From Planctomycetota bacterium (GTDB taxonomy: Bacteria > Planctomycetota > GCA-002687715 > DRQF01), in contig JACKGY010000010.1 in assembly GCA_020639295.1 (NCBI GenBank), positions 81,001 through 145,000 of the forward strand: 64,000 nt of DNA, in the 5' to 3' direction. The position numbers were made by a program, and so were the translations under genes. The first letter of the stretch is position 1; each line of letters begins with the position of its first letter. Of this stretch, positions 18,401-30,793 are shown one piece after another. The notes below the pieces were generated by a model. That model did no database searches. It was not told the DNA's origin and saw nothing but the letters and a program-made list of their open reading frames with translations.

Positions 18401-20401
18401 TCAGTCGAGCCCGACCTCGACCTCGAGCTGGTGTTCGGCGTCGATCTCGTCGCGGTTGATCAGCGAGATGGCCGTGCGGCAGTTCTCGGCGACCCAGTTG
18501 TCCGGCGGCAAGGCCCAGGCGAGCTGACGGAGCACCTGCACGGTCAACCGGAATGCCCGGACGATGTCGCCGTCCTGCATCGTCGTGAGGCGGCGCAGGG
18601 AGGCGAAGTCCTCCCCGTTGATCCAGGCCTGGAGCGGTGCCGAGAGGGCATAGTCGAGATTGCGCACCACGGGGTCGTAGCCGGCCTTCGCCTCCGACTT
18701 GCGGAACTCCCGGATGCGCTTGCGGGCCCGGCGCGCGATGGCGTCGGGAACGAGATTCATCTCGAGCAGGACCGAACTGTCGCGCGGCCGGGACTCGTGG
18801 ATGATCGCCGCGCAGAGCATGGCCGTCTGGGTGGCGTCGAGATCCTCGAAGCAGCCGTCCCAGAACAGCTCGGTGAGCTGGATCTCGAAGCCGTTGATGC
18901 GGGCGCAGAAGCTGCCCTTGCCGGTCAATTCGAAGTCCTGGAGGTAGCCGCGTTCCTCGAGCGCCGCCATCTTCTGGCTGAGGTCGGCGAGTGGCTTCTT
19001 GGCCGATCCGGACTGGAAGGCCATGAAGCTGCGGCGCACGGCGTCGGGGACCTTCTCGCCCAGGAGCTTGACCAGGTTGAGCGTCGTGGAATAGCCGAGC
19101 GAGAACTGGCTGCGGATCGCGCCGGCCTTCTTGTAGATCGTCTCCTGGATCAGCTTGACCTCGTCGCGAGGATCGAGGATGCCCACCACGTCGCCTTCCT
19201 GATCGATGCCCTGGCGACCCGCGCGCCCGGCCATCTGCTGGTAGTCGAGAGGGCTGAGCGGCACCATCTCGACGCCGTTGTACTTGGACAGGGAATCGAA
19301 GACGACGCAACGCGCCGGCATGTTCACGCCCAGGGCGAAGGTCTCGGTGGCGAAGAGCAGCTTGACCAGACCGGTGCTGAACAGGCGCTCGATCACGTCC
19401 TTGAAGATGGGCAGGACGCCGGCGTGGTGGTAGAGGATGCCGCTCTGCACCGACTCGCGCAGATTCGCGCAGGCCGGGTGCTCGGTGGCTCCGTAGCGCT
19501 CGACCAGCTCGTCGAAGAGGCCGACGACCTCGCGTCGCTCCTCCTTCGAGAGCAGCTTCAACTTGCGTTGGTAGCGACGAGCCAGCGACTCGCATTTCTT
19601 GCGGCTGAAGGCGAAGTAGAGGACCGGGTAGCGGTTGTCCTTGACCAGGGTCTTGAGGACGTCGCTGCCCTGGCGCGGCTTGGCGCCGGCCCGTTCGTTC
19701 CGGCGGCCGCGGCCGGCGTCGCGATCCCGGTTGCCCCGGCGGCGCTTCTGCTCCGGCGCCGGCAGCGACTCCTTGGCCTTGGCCATGCGCTGCTTCAGTT
19801 CCCGGGCCTCGAAGAGACCCTGCTCGGGAAGGTAGAGCCAGCGATGGAGGGGAACCGGTCGCTCGTCGGTGTGGACCAGACGCACCGGCACGCCGCGCAC
19901 CTCGGCCATCCAGGCCCGGAGCTGCTCGAGGTTGCCGATCGTGGCCGAAAGGGCGACGAACCGGACGTTCTCCGGGGCGAAGATGATGCTCTCCTCCCAG
20001 ACGCTGCCGCGGTCCGGGTCGCCGAGGTAGTGGACCTCGTCGAAGATCAGCCAGTCGATGCCGTGGAGGCGGCTCGAGTCCTCGAAGATGGTGTTGCGGA
20101 AGATCTCCGTCGTCATCACCAGGATGGCGGCCTCGCCGTTCACGGTCACGTCGCCGGTCATGATCCCGACCTTGTCCCCGTAGCGCTCCTTGAAGTCGCG
20201 GTACTTCTGGTTGGACAGGGCCTTGATCGGCGAGGTGTAGAGGACCCGCCGGCCGCGCTCGAGGCTCTGCTCGATCGCGTACTCGGCGATGATCGTCTTG
20301 CCGGCGCCGGTGGGCGCGGAGACGATCACGGACTGGCCGTCCTGGACCGCCTGAACGGCCTCGGCCTGAAAGGGATAGAGCTCGAGCCCGCGGTACTTCA
20401 T
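18401..20401 (-). CDS. Ski2-like DEVH-box RNA/DNA helicase
   Basis: 666 residues from ATG 20401 (MKYRGLELYPFQAEAV); the longer frame to 20539 overlaps the yebC start and looks non-coding. Superfamily 2 motifs: Q-motif region FQAEA, motif I SAPTGAGKT, Ia TSPIKALSNQ, II DEVHYLGD, III ALSATIGN and VI QMAGRAGRQG. The basic insert with RRGNRDRDAGRG near 225 and the C-terminal helical region resemble the Ski2/Mtr4/DOB1 group. It probably unwinds structured RNA, perhaps in RNA turnover. It diverges from yebC with a 126-nt spacer. Family is sure; substrate is inference. Confidence 0.9.
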   Translation of the reverse strand: MKYRGLELYPFQAEAVQAVQDGQSVIVSAPTGAGKTIIAEYAIEQSLERGRRVLYTSPIKALSNQKYRDFKERYGDKVGIMTGDVTVNGEAAILVMTTEIFRNTIFEDSSRLHGIDWLIFDEVHYLGDPDRGSVWEESIIFAPENVRFVALSATIGNLEQLRAWMAEVRGVPVRLVHTDERPVPLHRWLYLPEQGLFEARELKQRMAKAKESLPAPEQKRRRGNRDRDAGRGRRNERAGAKPRQGSDVLKTLVKDNRYPVLYFAFSRKKCESLARRYQRKLKLLSKEERREVVGLFDELVERYGATEHPACANLRESVQSGILYHHAGVLPIFKDVIERLFSTGLVKLLFATETFALGVNMPARCVVFDSLSKYNGVEMVPLSPLDYQQMAGRAGRQGIDQEGDVVGILDPRDEVKLIQETIYKKAGAIRSQFSLGYSTTLNLVKLLGEKVPDAVRRSFMAFQSGSAKKPLADLSQKMAALEERGYLQDFELTGKGSFCARINGFEIQLTELFWDGCFEDLDATQTAMLCAAIIHESRPRDSSVLLEMNLVPDAIARRARKRIREFRKSEAKAGYDPVVRNLDYALSAPLQAWINGEDFASLRRLTTMQDGDIVRAFRLTVQVLRQLAWALPPDNWVAENCRTAISLINRDEIDAEHQLEVEVGLD

Positions 20402-20468
20402 GGCGACAATCTGCGCTGAAGTCCCCGATTCATCAAGACTTGGGGGCGATTGCCGTCGGCTCGGGGCC

Positions 20469-20498
20469 TTGGAGCGGGCCGGAGCCCTTTGGTAGATT
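20469..20498 (+). promoter_or_regulatory. Promoter candidate for yebC
   Basis: TTGGAG (20469-20474), 18-nt spacer, TAGATT (20493-20498) with an extended TGG before it, 30 nt upstream of yebC. Confidence 0.4.
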
Positions 20499-20527
20499 CC
20501 GGCCCCGAATCCAGCGAGGACAGCGAC

Positions 20528-21289
20528 ATGGCCGGCCATTCACATGCGGCGAACATCAAGCACAAGAAGGACGCGATGGACAAGAAGCGGTCCAAGGTCT
20601 TCTCGAAGATCGCCCGCAAGCTCATCGTGGAAGCCCGACTCGGCGGACCCGACCCGGTCACCAATGCCAGCCTGCGCCTGATCGTCGACATGGCCCGGGC
20701 GGCGAACATGCCCAAGGACGTCATCCAGCGCAACATCGACAAGGGCGCCGGGGTGGGCTCCGACGCCGCCAACTTCGAGGAGCTGGCCTATGAGGGCTAC
20801 GGCCCCGGCGGCATCGCGGTCATGGTCGAATGCCTGACCGACAACCGCCATCGCACGGCTCCCGAGATCAAGAAGATCTTCGACCGCGCCGGCGGCAACC
20901 TCGGCGAGCCCGGCTGCGTCGGCTACATGTTCGATCTCAAGTCCGTGTTCCTGGTCGACCCGAAGGGCAAGACCGAGGACGAGGTGATGGAGATCGTCAT
21001 GGAGGCCGAGGCCGACGACATGGAGGAGGCCGAAGGCCAGTTCCTGATCACCGCGGCGCCGCAGAAGTACAGCGAGCTGAAGGAGATCCTCGAGAACGCC
21101 GGCTTCGGCCTCGAAGTCGCCGAGATGCGCCGCATGGCCTCGACCGAGATCGAGGTCGCCGAACTCGACCTGGCCGAGAAGCTGAAGAAGCTGGTCGACA
21201 ACCTCGAGGACAACGACGACGTCCAGAACGTCTACACCAACCACATCCTCACCGACGAGGTCCAGACCCAGCTCGACGCCAAGAGCTGA
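20528..21289 (+). CDS. YebC/PmpR family transcriptional regulator or translation factor
   Basis: 253 residues from ATG 20528. The signature start MAGHSHAANIKHKKDAMDKK and the block GPGGIAVMVECLTDNRHRTA are diagnostic of YebC/TACO1. Members bind DNA in some bacteria; others (TACO1, YebC2) help ribosomes through proline-rich stretches. The conserved DNA/RNA-binding N-terminal region is intact. It is monocistronic with its own terminator. Confidence 0.95.
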   Translation: MAGHSHAANIKHKKDAMDKKRSKVFSKIARKLIVEARLGGPDPVTNASLRLIVDMARAANMPKDVIQRNIDKGAGVGSDAANFEELAYEGYGPGGIAVMVECLTDNRHRTAPEIKKIFDRAGGNLGEPGCVGYMFDLKSVFLVDPKGKTEDEVMEIVMEAEADDMEEAEGQFLITAAPQKYSELKEILENAGFGLEVAEMRRMASTEIEVAELDLAEKLKKLVDNLEDNDDVQNVYTNHILTDEVQTQLDAKS

Positions 21290-21319
21290 TCCCGACCCCG
21301 TTCGCGCCGGTCACATCGA

Positions 21320-21349
21320 AGGGCCTCGGAGCTCCGCCTCCGGGGCTCT
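21320..21349 (+). terminator. Terminator of yebC
   Basis: 12-bp stem with two G-T pairs (arms 21320-21331 and 21338-21349, 6-nt loop) followed by T-C-G. Confidence 0.6.
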
Positions 21350-21393
21350 TCGCGTTCGTGGCGCCCCGGAGCCATGGAGGCCCCGATCGAGAA

Positions 21394-21422
21394 GAGGCCC
21401 CGGGGCGATGCCCCGGGGCCTC
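21394..21422 (-). terminator. Terminator of ppdK
   Basis: Perfect 13-bp stem with a 3-nt loop (arms 21394-21406 and 21410-21422), 27 nt past the ppdK stop. On the minus strand it is followed by TTCTC. Confidence 0.75.
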
Positions 21423-21448
21423 CTGGGTCGAGCGATGCGGTCTTCCGA

Positions 21449-24172
<2,724 letters not shown>

Positions 24173-24195
24173 CGCTCGCGTACAGGGTTTGCCGT

Positions 24196-24834
24196 TCAGG
24201 GGCGGGCCGGAGCCCTCCTGTCCAGGCCGAATTTCCTCAGCTCCGCCGGGTCGATGGCGTCGACCAACCACGCGGAGGTCAGAACGATCTTCTCGAGATT
24301 CTCGGGGTCGTAGAGTTCGGGGTCGTCGATGCCGCCGAGCTCGATGACGAGCTCGCCGTTCTCGATCCGGGCAATGTCGGCCAAACGACCGGGGTTGCCC
24401 TGGAGCGTCTCGACGGTGATCCGTTGATGGCGGACCTCCCAGGTGGTCTGGCGGATGAAACGCACCGGCACCAGTTGGTTGCCGACGCGATAGGTCACCA
24501 GTTTCATCTCGGCGCGGTCGTCCTCGATGTCCTCGATCTCTTCGATCTCGATCTGCTGGACGTCGCCGAGGTTCTCGGCCGCCCACTCCTTCACCTCGGA
24601 CCAGAAGAGGACGAGGTCGGAATCGTTGAATCCCTCGCGTTCCTTCAGGCCCCGGCTGAGGCAGTTGGCCACGTGCAAAGGGTATTCCTTCTCGAAGGCC
24701 CACTTCAGGTACTCGGTGGTCCGGCGGGGCGTCCCGGTCGTGTAGCCGGGTGGAACGTCGGGCGAGTAGGGGTGGCAGCAGCCAGCGCAAAGGGTCGCCA
24801 GGACCGTCAGGACGAGGAATCGGCTTCTCGGCAT
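24196..24834 (-). CDS. Putative lipoprotein of unknown function
   Basis: 212 residues from ATG 24834, preceded by GGGAGA 5-7 nt upstream. The N-terminus MPRSRFLVLTVLATLCAGCC ends in a lipobox-like AGC, so it is probably lipidated at C19. The rest is acidic, with IEIEEIEDIEDD near 95 and IDDPELYDPENLEKIVL near 175, and forms a compact mixed domain. No family recognised. It lies 23 nt upstream of ppdK on the same strand, so the two may share a transcript. The ppdK ATG has a weak ribosome site. Confidence 0.75.
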   Translation of the reverse strand: MPRSRFLVLTVLATLCAGCCHPYSPDVPPGYTTGTPRRTTEYLKWAFEKEYPLHVANCLSRGLKEREGFNDSDLVLFWSEVKEWAAENLGDVQQIEIEEIEDIEDDRAEMKLVTYRVGNQLVPVRFIRQTTWEVRHQRITVETLQGNPGRLADIARIENGELVIELGGIDDPELYDPENLEKIVLTSAWLVDAIDPAELRKFGLDRRAPARP

Positions 24835-25205
24835 GTCGTTCTCCCAGGAGGGCGTGGGCGCCGGCGAGAGGCTACCAGCAGGCCTCGAAAAGAGCCAACC
24901 GGGTCGTGCGGATCCACCTCGGCAGCCCCGACTTCGACCACTCCTGGGGGACTTTCCCGCAGGGTGCTGGAAACCACCCAGGGGGCGTGGGCGAGCTTTG
25001 GAGCTGAGCGGTAAGGCGCCTTGCCAAAGCAACTTAGGATAACTTGTACAATTCCGGCACCGAGGACTACAATGCGCGCCCTCCGCCGGTGGAGACCGGG
25101 CCTCCGGACGCCCTCCGCGGGCCCGGAGGGCGCCCGCCCGGGCCGCCCGGGAGAAGGACGCGGACCCGGCGGGGCCGACGCGACGGATAGGAGACCCCCT
25201 CAACG
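24835..25205. other. 371-nt divergent intergenic region before the pilB operon
   Basis: Mostly GC-rich. An AT-rich island at 25021-25052 holds TTGCCA and TACAAT, but 20 nt apart, so a standard promoter is uncertain. An inverted repeat GCTTTGG/CCAAAGC (24995-25001 and 25024-25030) encloses an AAGGCGCCTT palindrome. No RNA family recognised. Confidence 0.4.
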
Positions 25206-26867
25206 ATGGCGAGGCAGCTTCTCGGGCAGATCCTGAAGGAACAGGGCCTGGTCGACGACAAGCAGATCGACGATGCCGTGCGCCTGCAGAACGAGGGCGG
25301 CGGCAAGCTCGGTCAGGCATTGATCCGGCTCGGCTACCTGAACGACGAGCAGCTCGCGCGCGCCCTGGCGCGGCAGGCGAAGCTCCCTTTCGTCGATCTC
25401 GCCAAGGGTCGGATCGCCGAGGAGGTGATCGCGCTCGTGCCGGCCAATCTGGCCCAGGAGTACGGCATCATCCCGATCAAGGTGCAGGGCGGCGAGGTGA
25501 TCGTCGCCATGGCCGATCCGCTGCAGTCCTTCAACCTCGAGAACCTGAGCTTCCTCCTCAACATGCGCTTCCGCTGCGCGGTCGCCGCCGAGGCCACGAT
25601 GCGCGAGGCCTTCCGCCGGTACTACCGCATCGAGGCCGAGGCCCGGCCCGAGCCGGTCGCCGGCCGCAAGAAGAAGGCCGAGGAGGACGACGACGCGCCG
25701 ATCATCCGTCTGGTCGACAACATCATCGAGGACGCGGTCCGGGTCCGGGCCTCGGACATCCACCTCGAACCCTTCGAGGAAGAGCTGCGGGTCCGCTATC
25801 GCGTCGACGGCGTCTGCAAGACCGTGGCCCGGCATCCGCGCCACCTGCACGGCCCGGTGATCTCGCGCATGAAGATCATGGCCGGCATGGACATCTCGGA
25901 GAAGCGCAAGCCCCAGGACGGCCGGATCATGACCCGCGTGCTGTCGAAGGACATCGACATGCGCGTCTCGATCCTCCCGGCGGTGAAGGGCGAGAGCATC
26001 GTCTGCCGCATCCTGGACAAGGTGGAGGGTCTGGTCTCGCTCGAGAAGCTCGGCTTCGACGGCGAGGACCTGAAACGTTTCGAGAAGATCATCAAGCGCC
26101 CGAACGGCATCTTCCTGGTCACCGGCCCGACCGGCTCCGGCAAGACCACCACCCTCTACGCCGCCCTCAAGCGCCTCAATCAACCCGACGTCAAGATCAT
26201 CACCGCCGAGAACCCGATCGAGTACAACCTCAAGGGGGTGAACCAGTGTCAGGTTCGCCATTCCATCGGCCTCGACTTCTCGCGCATCCTCAGGGCGATG
26301 TTGCGCCAGGCCCCGAACATCATCCTCGTGGGCGAGATCCGCGACCACGAGACCGCGGCGATCGCCACCCAGGCGGCGCTCACCGGCCACCTCGTCTTCT
26401 CGACCCTGCACACCAACGACGCCCCCAGCGCGATCACCCGCCTGGTGGACATGGGCGTGCCCTCCTACATGGTCTCCACCTCGCTGATCGCGGTCCTCGC
26501 CCAGCGCCTGGTCCGAACCCTCTGCCAGCATTGCAAGGAGGCCTTCGAGCCAACCGCCGCCGAGCTGATGACCATCGGGGTCAACATCGAGCAGGCCCGT
26601 GGCCGGTCGGTCTACCGGGCCAAGGGCTGCGAACGCTGCGGCTTCAACGGCTACTCGGGGCGGATCGGCATCTTCGAGCTGATGTTCATGGACGAGCACC
26701 TGCGCGAGCTCACCTTCAACGGGGCCTCCCATCTGGAGCTGCGCCGGCAGGCCATGCTGGCCGGCATGTCCTCGTTGCGCGCCGACGGCGCCCGCAAGGT
26801 GCTCGCCGGTCGCACCAGCATCGAGGAGGTGCTGCGCGTGGTCAGCCAGGAAGCCATCGAGGTCTGA
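25206..26867 (+). CDS. Type II secretion/type IV pilus assembly ATPase (GspE/PilB family), copy 1
   Basis: 553 residues; AGGAG lies about 12 nt before ATG 25206. It powers assembly of pilus or pseudopilus subunits. The MshEN domain has two near-perfect 24-residue c-di-GMP-binding motifs at 5-28 and 34-57 (both keep G10 of the motif). The ATPase core has GPTGSGKT (307-314), an Asp box ITAENPIEY, Walker B IILVGEIRD and His box TLHTND, followed by zinc ligands CQHC...CERC. It is first in an operon with pilT, a second GspE/PilB and pilC. Whether it serves a pilus or type II secretion cannot be decided here. Confidence 0.93.
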   Translation: MARQLLGQILKEQGLVDDKQIDDAVRLQNEGGGKLGQALIRLGYLNDEQLARALARQAKLPFVDLAKGRIAEEVIALVPANLAQEYGIIPIKVQGGEVIVAMADPLQSFNLENLSFLLNMRFRCAVAAEATMREAFRRYYRIEAEARPEPVAGRKKKAEEDDDAPIIRLVDNIIEDAVRVRASDIHLEPFEEELRVRYRVDGVCKTVARHPRHLHGPVISRMKIMAGMDISEKRKPQDGRIMTRVLSKDIDMRVSILPAVKGESIVCRILDKVEGLVSLEKLGFDGEDLKRFEKIIKRPNGIFLVTGPTGSGKTTTLYAALKRLNQPDVKIITAENPIEYNLKGVNQCQVRHSIGLDFSRILRAMLRQAPNIILVGEIRDHETAAIATQAALTGHLVFSTLHTNDAPSAITRLVDMGVPSYMVSTSLIAVLAQRLVRTLCQHCKEAFEPTAAELMTIGVNIEQARGRSVYRAKGCERCGFNGYSGRIGIFELMFMDEHLRELTFNGASHLELRRQAMLAGMSSLRADGARKVLAGRTSIEEVLRVVSQEAIEV

Positions 26868-26878
26868 GGAAAGGCGTC

Positions 26879-27937
26879 ATGACCGACATCAACGACATTC
26901 TCGACTTCTGCGTCACCCAGAACGCGTCCGACGTCCATCTCACCGTCGGCCGGCCGCCGGTCCTTCGTCTCAGCGGTCACCTGAAGAACCTCGACGCGCC
27001 GGTCCTCTCGCCCGAGGACGTCGAGCGCATGGCGATGAGCATCCTGCCCGAGCGCCTGCGCAACGAATTCCACGACAAGGGCACGGTCGACTTCGGCATG
27101 GGCTTCCAGGACCGGGCCCGCTTCCGCGTCTCGATCCTGCGCCAGCGCGGCAACGTCGGCCTCGTCCTCCGCCTGATCCCCTCGCGCCTGCTCACCTTCG
27201 AGCAGATCGGCCTGCCGGACAACGTCAAGGAGCTGCTCCAGAAGCCGCGCGGCATGATCCTGGTCACCGGTCCCACGGGCTCGGGCAAGACGACCACGCT
27301 GGCGACGATGATCGATCACGTCAACCAGAACTACGATCGTCACATCATCACGGTCGAGGATCCGATCGAGTACTACCACGACCACAAGAAGAGCGTGATC
27401 ACGCAGCGCGAGATCGGTACCGACGTGCCCACCTTCGCCGAGGCCATGCGTCGGGCGCTGCGCCAGGATCCCGACATCATCCTCCTGGGCGAGATGCGTG
27501 ACCTCGAGACCATCTCGACCGCGATCACCGCGGCGGAGACCGGCCACCTGGTCCTCGGCACGCTGCACACGACCGGAGCCGCGCGGACGGTCGATCGCAT
27601 CATCGACACCTTCCCGGAACGACAGCAGGAGCAGGTCCGGGCGCAGCTCGCCGGCGGTCTGCTCGCGGTCATCTCCCAGCTCCTCTTGCCGCGCATCGAC
27701 CGACCCGGGGTGGTCGCCGCCTACGAGCTGATGGTGCACACCTCGGCGATCGAGAACTACATCCGCAAGAACGAGACCTTCAAGCTCTACTCCGAGATCC
27801 AGACCGGCAAGCGTCGCGGCATGCAGTTGCTCGACGACCACCTCTACCGGCTCTACAAGGAAGGCGTCATCGACGAGGACCACTGCCTCGCCATGGCCCA
27901 GAGGACCCAGGAAATGACCGACAAGGTGCTCGGCTGA
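26879..27937 (+). CDS. pilT: PilT-family retraction ATPase, operon copy
   Basis: 352 residues from ATG 26879 (11 nt after the previous stop). Walker A GPTGSGKT (131-138), Asp box TVEDPIEYYHD, Walker B IILLGEMRD and His box TLHTTG are all intact, so it should hydrolyse ATP. The C-terminal AIRNLIRE-like motif is altered to AIENYIRKNE. Its stop and the next ATG share one base (TGATG), so translation is coupled to the second GspE/PilB. A separate, more canonical pilT lies at 7991. It probably antagonises the flanking assembly ATPases. Confidence 0.92.
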   Translation: MTDINDILDFCVTQNASDVHLTVGRPPVLRLSGHLKNLDAPVLSPEDVERMAMSILPERLRNEFHDKGTVDFGMGFQDRARFRVSILRQRGNVGLVLRLIPSRLLTFEQIGLPDNVKELLQKPRGMILVTGPTGSGKTTTLATMIDHVNQNYDRHIITVEDPIEYYHDHKKSVITQREIGTDVPTFAEAMRRALRQDPDIILLGEMRDLETISTAITAAETGHLVLGTLHTTGAARTVDRIIDTFPERQQEQVRAQLAGGLLAVISQLLLPRIDRPGVVAAYELMVHTSAIENYIRKNETFKLYSEIQTGKRRGMQLLDDHLYRLYKEGVIDEDHCLAMAQRTQEMTDKVLG

Positions 27938-29631
27938 TGGCGGGACCCGATCGCAAGAAGCTCCTCGGCCAGATCCTCAAGGAGATGCGCCTGGTCCACG
28001 AGGGCCAGATCCAGGAGGCGCTCGGCCTGCAGAAGGCCGAGGGTGGCCAGATCGGCGGCATCCTGGTCGATCTGGGCTACATCCAGCGCGGCGACCTGAT
28101 GGCCGCCCTGGCGACGCAGCTGGGCATCGCCCGGGTCGACCTGGTCGGCATCGAGGTCCCCGAGGAGCTGGTCCGCCGCATGGACGCGGCGACCGTGAAC
28201 ATCTTCCACGTGGTGCCCTTCGCGCAGCAGGGCAACCTGGTCAAGGTCGCGGTGGCGGATCCCACCAACCTGACCTGCCTGGACGACGTGCGCTTCATGC
28301 TGGGCGCCGACCTCGAGGCCTACTACGCCGATCCCGACCAGATCGACGCCCTGATCAAGAAGCACTTCCAGGAGCGCGAGGAGACCATGGACTCGCTCCT
28401 CGACGAGCTCGAGGACGAGGTGGAGCGCGCGCGCAACATCGACGATCAGGAGTCGCTCGCCAAGTCGACACCGGTGGTCAAGCTGCTCAACTACGTCCTG
28501 TTCATGGCGATCCGCGACAAGGCCAGCGACATCCATCTCGAGCCCTTCGACGACGAGTTCAAGATCCGTTACCGGATCGACGGCGTCCTGTTCGAGCTGC
28601 GTTCGCCGCCGGCCCACCTGGCCACCGCCCTGATCTCGCGGGTCAAGGTGATGGCCAACCTCGACATCGCCGAGACCCGCATCCCGCAGGACGGTCGCAT
28701 CGATCTCATGGTGGGGGGGCGCAAGGTCGACGTGCGCGTCTCGACCCTGCCGACGATGTACGGCGAGAGCTGCGTGATGCGCGTGCTCGACAAGACCGTG
28801 GTCAACCTCGATCTCGAGCGCCTCGGGCTCCGCGAGGACGAGGTCCGGAAGATCCGTGGCTTCATCGACCTGCCCCACGGCATCATCCTGGTCACCGGGC
28901 CGACCGGTGCCGGCAAGACCACGACGCTCTACGCGGCACTCAACGCCGCCGATTCCGAGACCCAGAAGATCATCACCACCGAGGACCCGGTCGAGTACGA
29001 GCTGCCGGACATCGTCCAGGTGCAGGTCAACGAGGACATCGGGGTCACCTATGCGGCCTGCCTCAGGAGCATCCTCCGCCAGGATCCGGACAAGATCCTG
29101 GTGGGCGAGATCCGCGACCGCGAGACCGCCCAGATCGCGGTCGAGGCCTCGCTCACCGGCCACGTCGTGTTCAGCACCCTGCACACCAACGACGCCTCGT
29201 CCGCGATCACCCGCCTCGTGGACATCGGGGTCGAACCCTTCCTGATCGCCGCCACGCTCGAAGCCGTGGTGGCGCAGCGCCTGGTCCGGACCATCTGTCC
29301 CGGTTGCAAGGCCAGCTACGAACCGCCCACGGACGTGCTCGACGAGCTCCGTCTGACCCGGGCCGAGGTCGGCCAGGCCAGGTTCTTCTCGGGCAAGGGC
29401 TGCCCGGAATGCTACGGTACCGGCTATCGTGGTCGGATGGCCCTGTTCGAGATCCTCACGGTCACGGACCGGGTCAAGGAGGCGATCATCGAGGGCGCCA
29501 GCGCGAACGCCCTCTCGGACATCGCGCGTGGCGAGGGGATGAGATCGTTGCGCGACAGCGGTCTGCTGGCGGTCTTCGAGGGTCGGACCACCCCGGAAGA
29601 GGTGATCCGCGAGACGGTCCAGCACGGCTGA
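27937..29631 (+). CDS. Type II secretion/type IV pilus assembly ATPase (GspE/PilB family), copy 2
   Basis: 564 residues, about the same length as copy 1. Its N-terminal MshEN domain has two 24-residue motifs (9-32 and 38-61), but in the first the conserved glycine at motif position 10 is Arg (EMRLV), so c-di-GMP binding may be weakened. Core motifs are intact: GPTGAGKT (321-328), ITTEDPVEYE, KILVGEIRD, TLHTND, and zinc ligands CPGC...CPEC. It overlaps the pilT stop by one base and lies 25 nt before pilC. Presumably it powers assembly of the same or a related machine, perhaps at a different c-di-GMP level. Confidence 0.93.
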   Translation: MAGPDRKKLLGQILKEMRLVHEGQIQEALGLQKAEGGQIGGILVDLGYIQRGDLMAALATQLGIARVDLVGIEVPEELVRRMDAATVNIFHVVPFAQQGNLVKVAVADPTNLTCLDDVRFMLGADLEAYYADPDQIDALIKKHFQEREETMDSLLDELEDEVERARNIDDQESLAKSTPVVKLLNYVLFMAIRDKASDIHLEPFDDEFKIRYRIDGVLFELRSPPAHLATALISRVKVMANLDIAETRIPQDGRIDLMVGGRKVDVRVSTLPTMYGESCVMRVLDKTVVNLDLERLGLREDEVRKIRGFIDLPHGIILVTGPTGAGKTTTLYAALNAADSETQKIITTEDPVEYELPDIVQVQVNEDIGVTYAACLRSILRQDPDKILVGEIRDRETAQIAVEASLTGHVVFSTLHTNDASSAITRLVDIGVEPFLIAATLEAVVAQRLVRTICPGCKASYEPPTDVLDELRLTRAEVGQARFFSGKGCPECYGTGYRGRMALFEILTVTDRVKEAIIEGASANALSDIARGEGMRSLRDSGLLAVFEGRTTPEEVIRETVQHG

Positions 29632-29656
29632 ACAGGGGCGAAGCCCAGGAGCAGGA

Positions 29657-30793
29657 ATGCCCGACAACCTGAAGAAGCGACGCGACAAGTTCAAGACGGC
29701 GGCTCGCGGCCAGACCGGTCCCGCCGAGGCGACCGAGAAGAAGCCCCTGTTCGGCGGCGGGCGCATCTCGCGGGTCATGAAGACCCAGTTCTCGGTCCAG
29801 TTCTCGACCCTCCAGGACGCGGGCCTCCCGGTGCTGCGCAGCCTGAAGATCCTCGAGGGTCAGATGCGCCCCGGCCGGTTCAAGACCGTGCTGCAGGCGG
29901 TCTCCGAGGACGTCGAGGGCGGCAGCCCGCTTTCCGAGGCCCTGTCGAAGCACCCGAAGGTCTTCGACGCGCTCTACGTCAACGTCGTCCGCGCGGGCGA
30001 GGCCGGCGGTATGTTGACCGAGGTCTTCCAGCGCCTCGCCGAGTTCATGGAACGGAGCGACAAGCTGGTGCGGCGCGTCCGGGGTGCCCTGGCCTATCCG
30101 AGCTTCGTGGTGCTCTTCGCCGCCGGCGTGCTGACCTTCATCATGATCGTGGTCGTGCCGCAGTTCGAGGAGATCTTCTCCGGCCTCGGCCGTGACCTGC
30201 CGGCCATGACCGAGATGCTGATCGGCTTCAGCAAGGCGATCGGCGACTACTGGTTCCTGTTGCCGCTGGTGCCCCTGGCCTTCTGGGGCCTGTGGAAGAT
30301 GATCCGCAAGAGCCCCGGCGGGCTCTACGCCACCGACAAGTTCAAGCTCAAGATGCCGCTCTTCGGCAACCTGATCCGCAAGACCCAGGTCTCGCGCTTC
30401 GCCCGGACCCTCGGCACCCTGTCCTCTTCGGGCGTGCCGCTGCTGGAGAGCCTCGACATCGTGCGCGGCACCAGCACCAACGAGGTGCTCGGACAGACGG
30501 TCGACAAGGTGAAGGCCAGCGTCAGCGAAGGCGAGAGCATCGCCCAGCCCCTGGGCGAGAGCGGCATCTTCGACGACATGGTGGTCAACATGGTGGACGT
30601 CGGCGAGGAGACCGGTGAACTGGATCGGATGCTGATGAAGGTCGCCGATCGCTTCGACGACGAGGTCGACTCCACCGTCGCGGCCATGTTGAGCATCCTC
30701 GAGCCGCTCCTGATCGTGGTCATGGGCGTGGTCGTCGGCTTCATCGTCGTCGCCCTGTTCATGCCCCTGCTCGAACTCCAGGGCAACATCTGA
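29657..30793 (+). CDS. pilC: Inner-membrane platform protein PilC/GspF
   Basis: 378 residues. Two GspF domains at about 45-170 and 245-370 with membrane helices near 145-168, 190-210 and 350-372. Typical signatures are FSTLQDAGLPVLRSLKILE, GGSPLSEAL and GVPLLESLDIVRGTS. PilC/GspF couples the ATPases to pilin assembly. It is last of the four motor genes; no pilin, PilD, PilM-Q or secretin gene lies in the window, so the remaining parts are elsewhere. Confidence 0.95.
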   Translation: MPDNLKKRRDKFKTAARGQTGPAEATEKKPLFGGGRISRVMKTQFSVQFSTLQDAGLPVLRSLKILEGQMRPGRFKTVLQAVSEDVEGGSPLSEALSKHPKVFDALYVNVVRAGEAGGMLTEVFQRLAEFMERSDKLVRRVRGALAYPSFVVLFAAGVLTFIMIVVVPQFEEIFSGLGRDLPAMTEMLIGFSKAIGDYWFLLPLVPLAFWGLWKMIRKSPGGLYATDKFKLKMPLFGNLIRKTQVSRFARTLGTLSSSGVPLLESLDIVRGTSTNEVLGQTVDKVKASVSEGESIAQPLGESGIFDDMVVNMVDVGEETGELDRMLMKVADRFDDEVDSTVAAMLSILEPLLIVVMGVVVGFIVVALFMPLLELQGNI

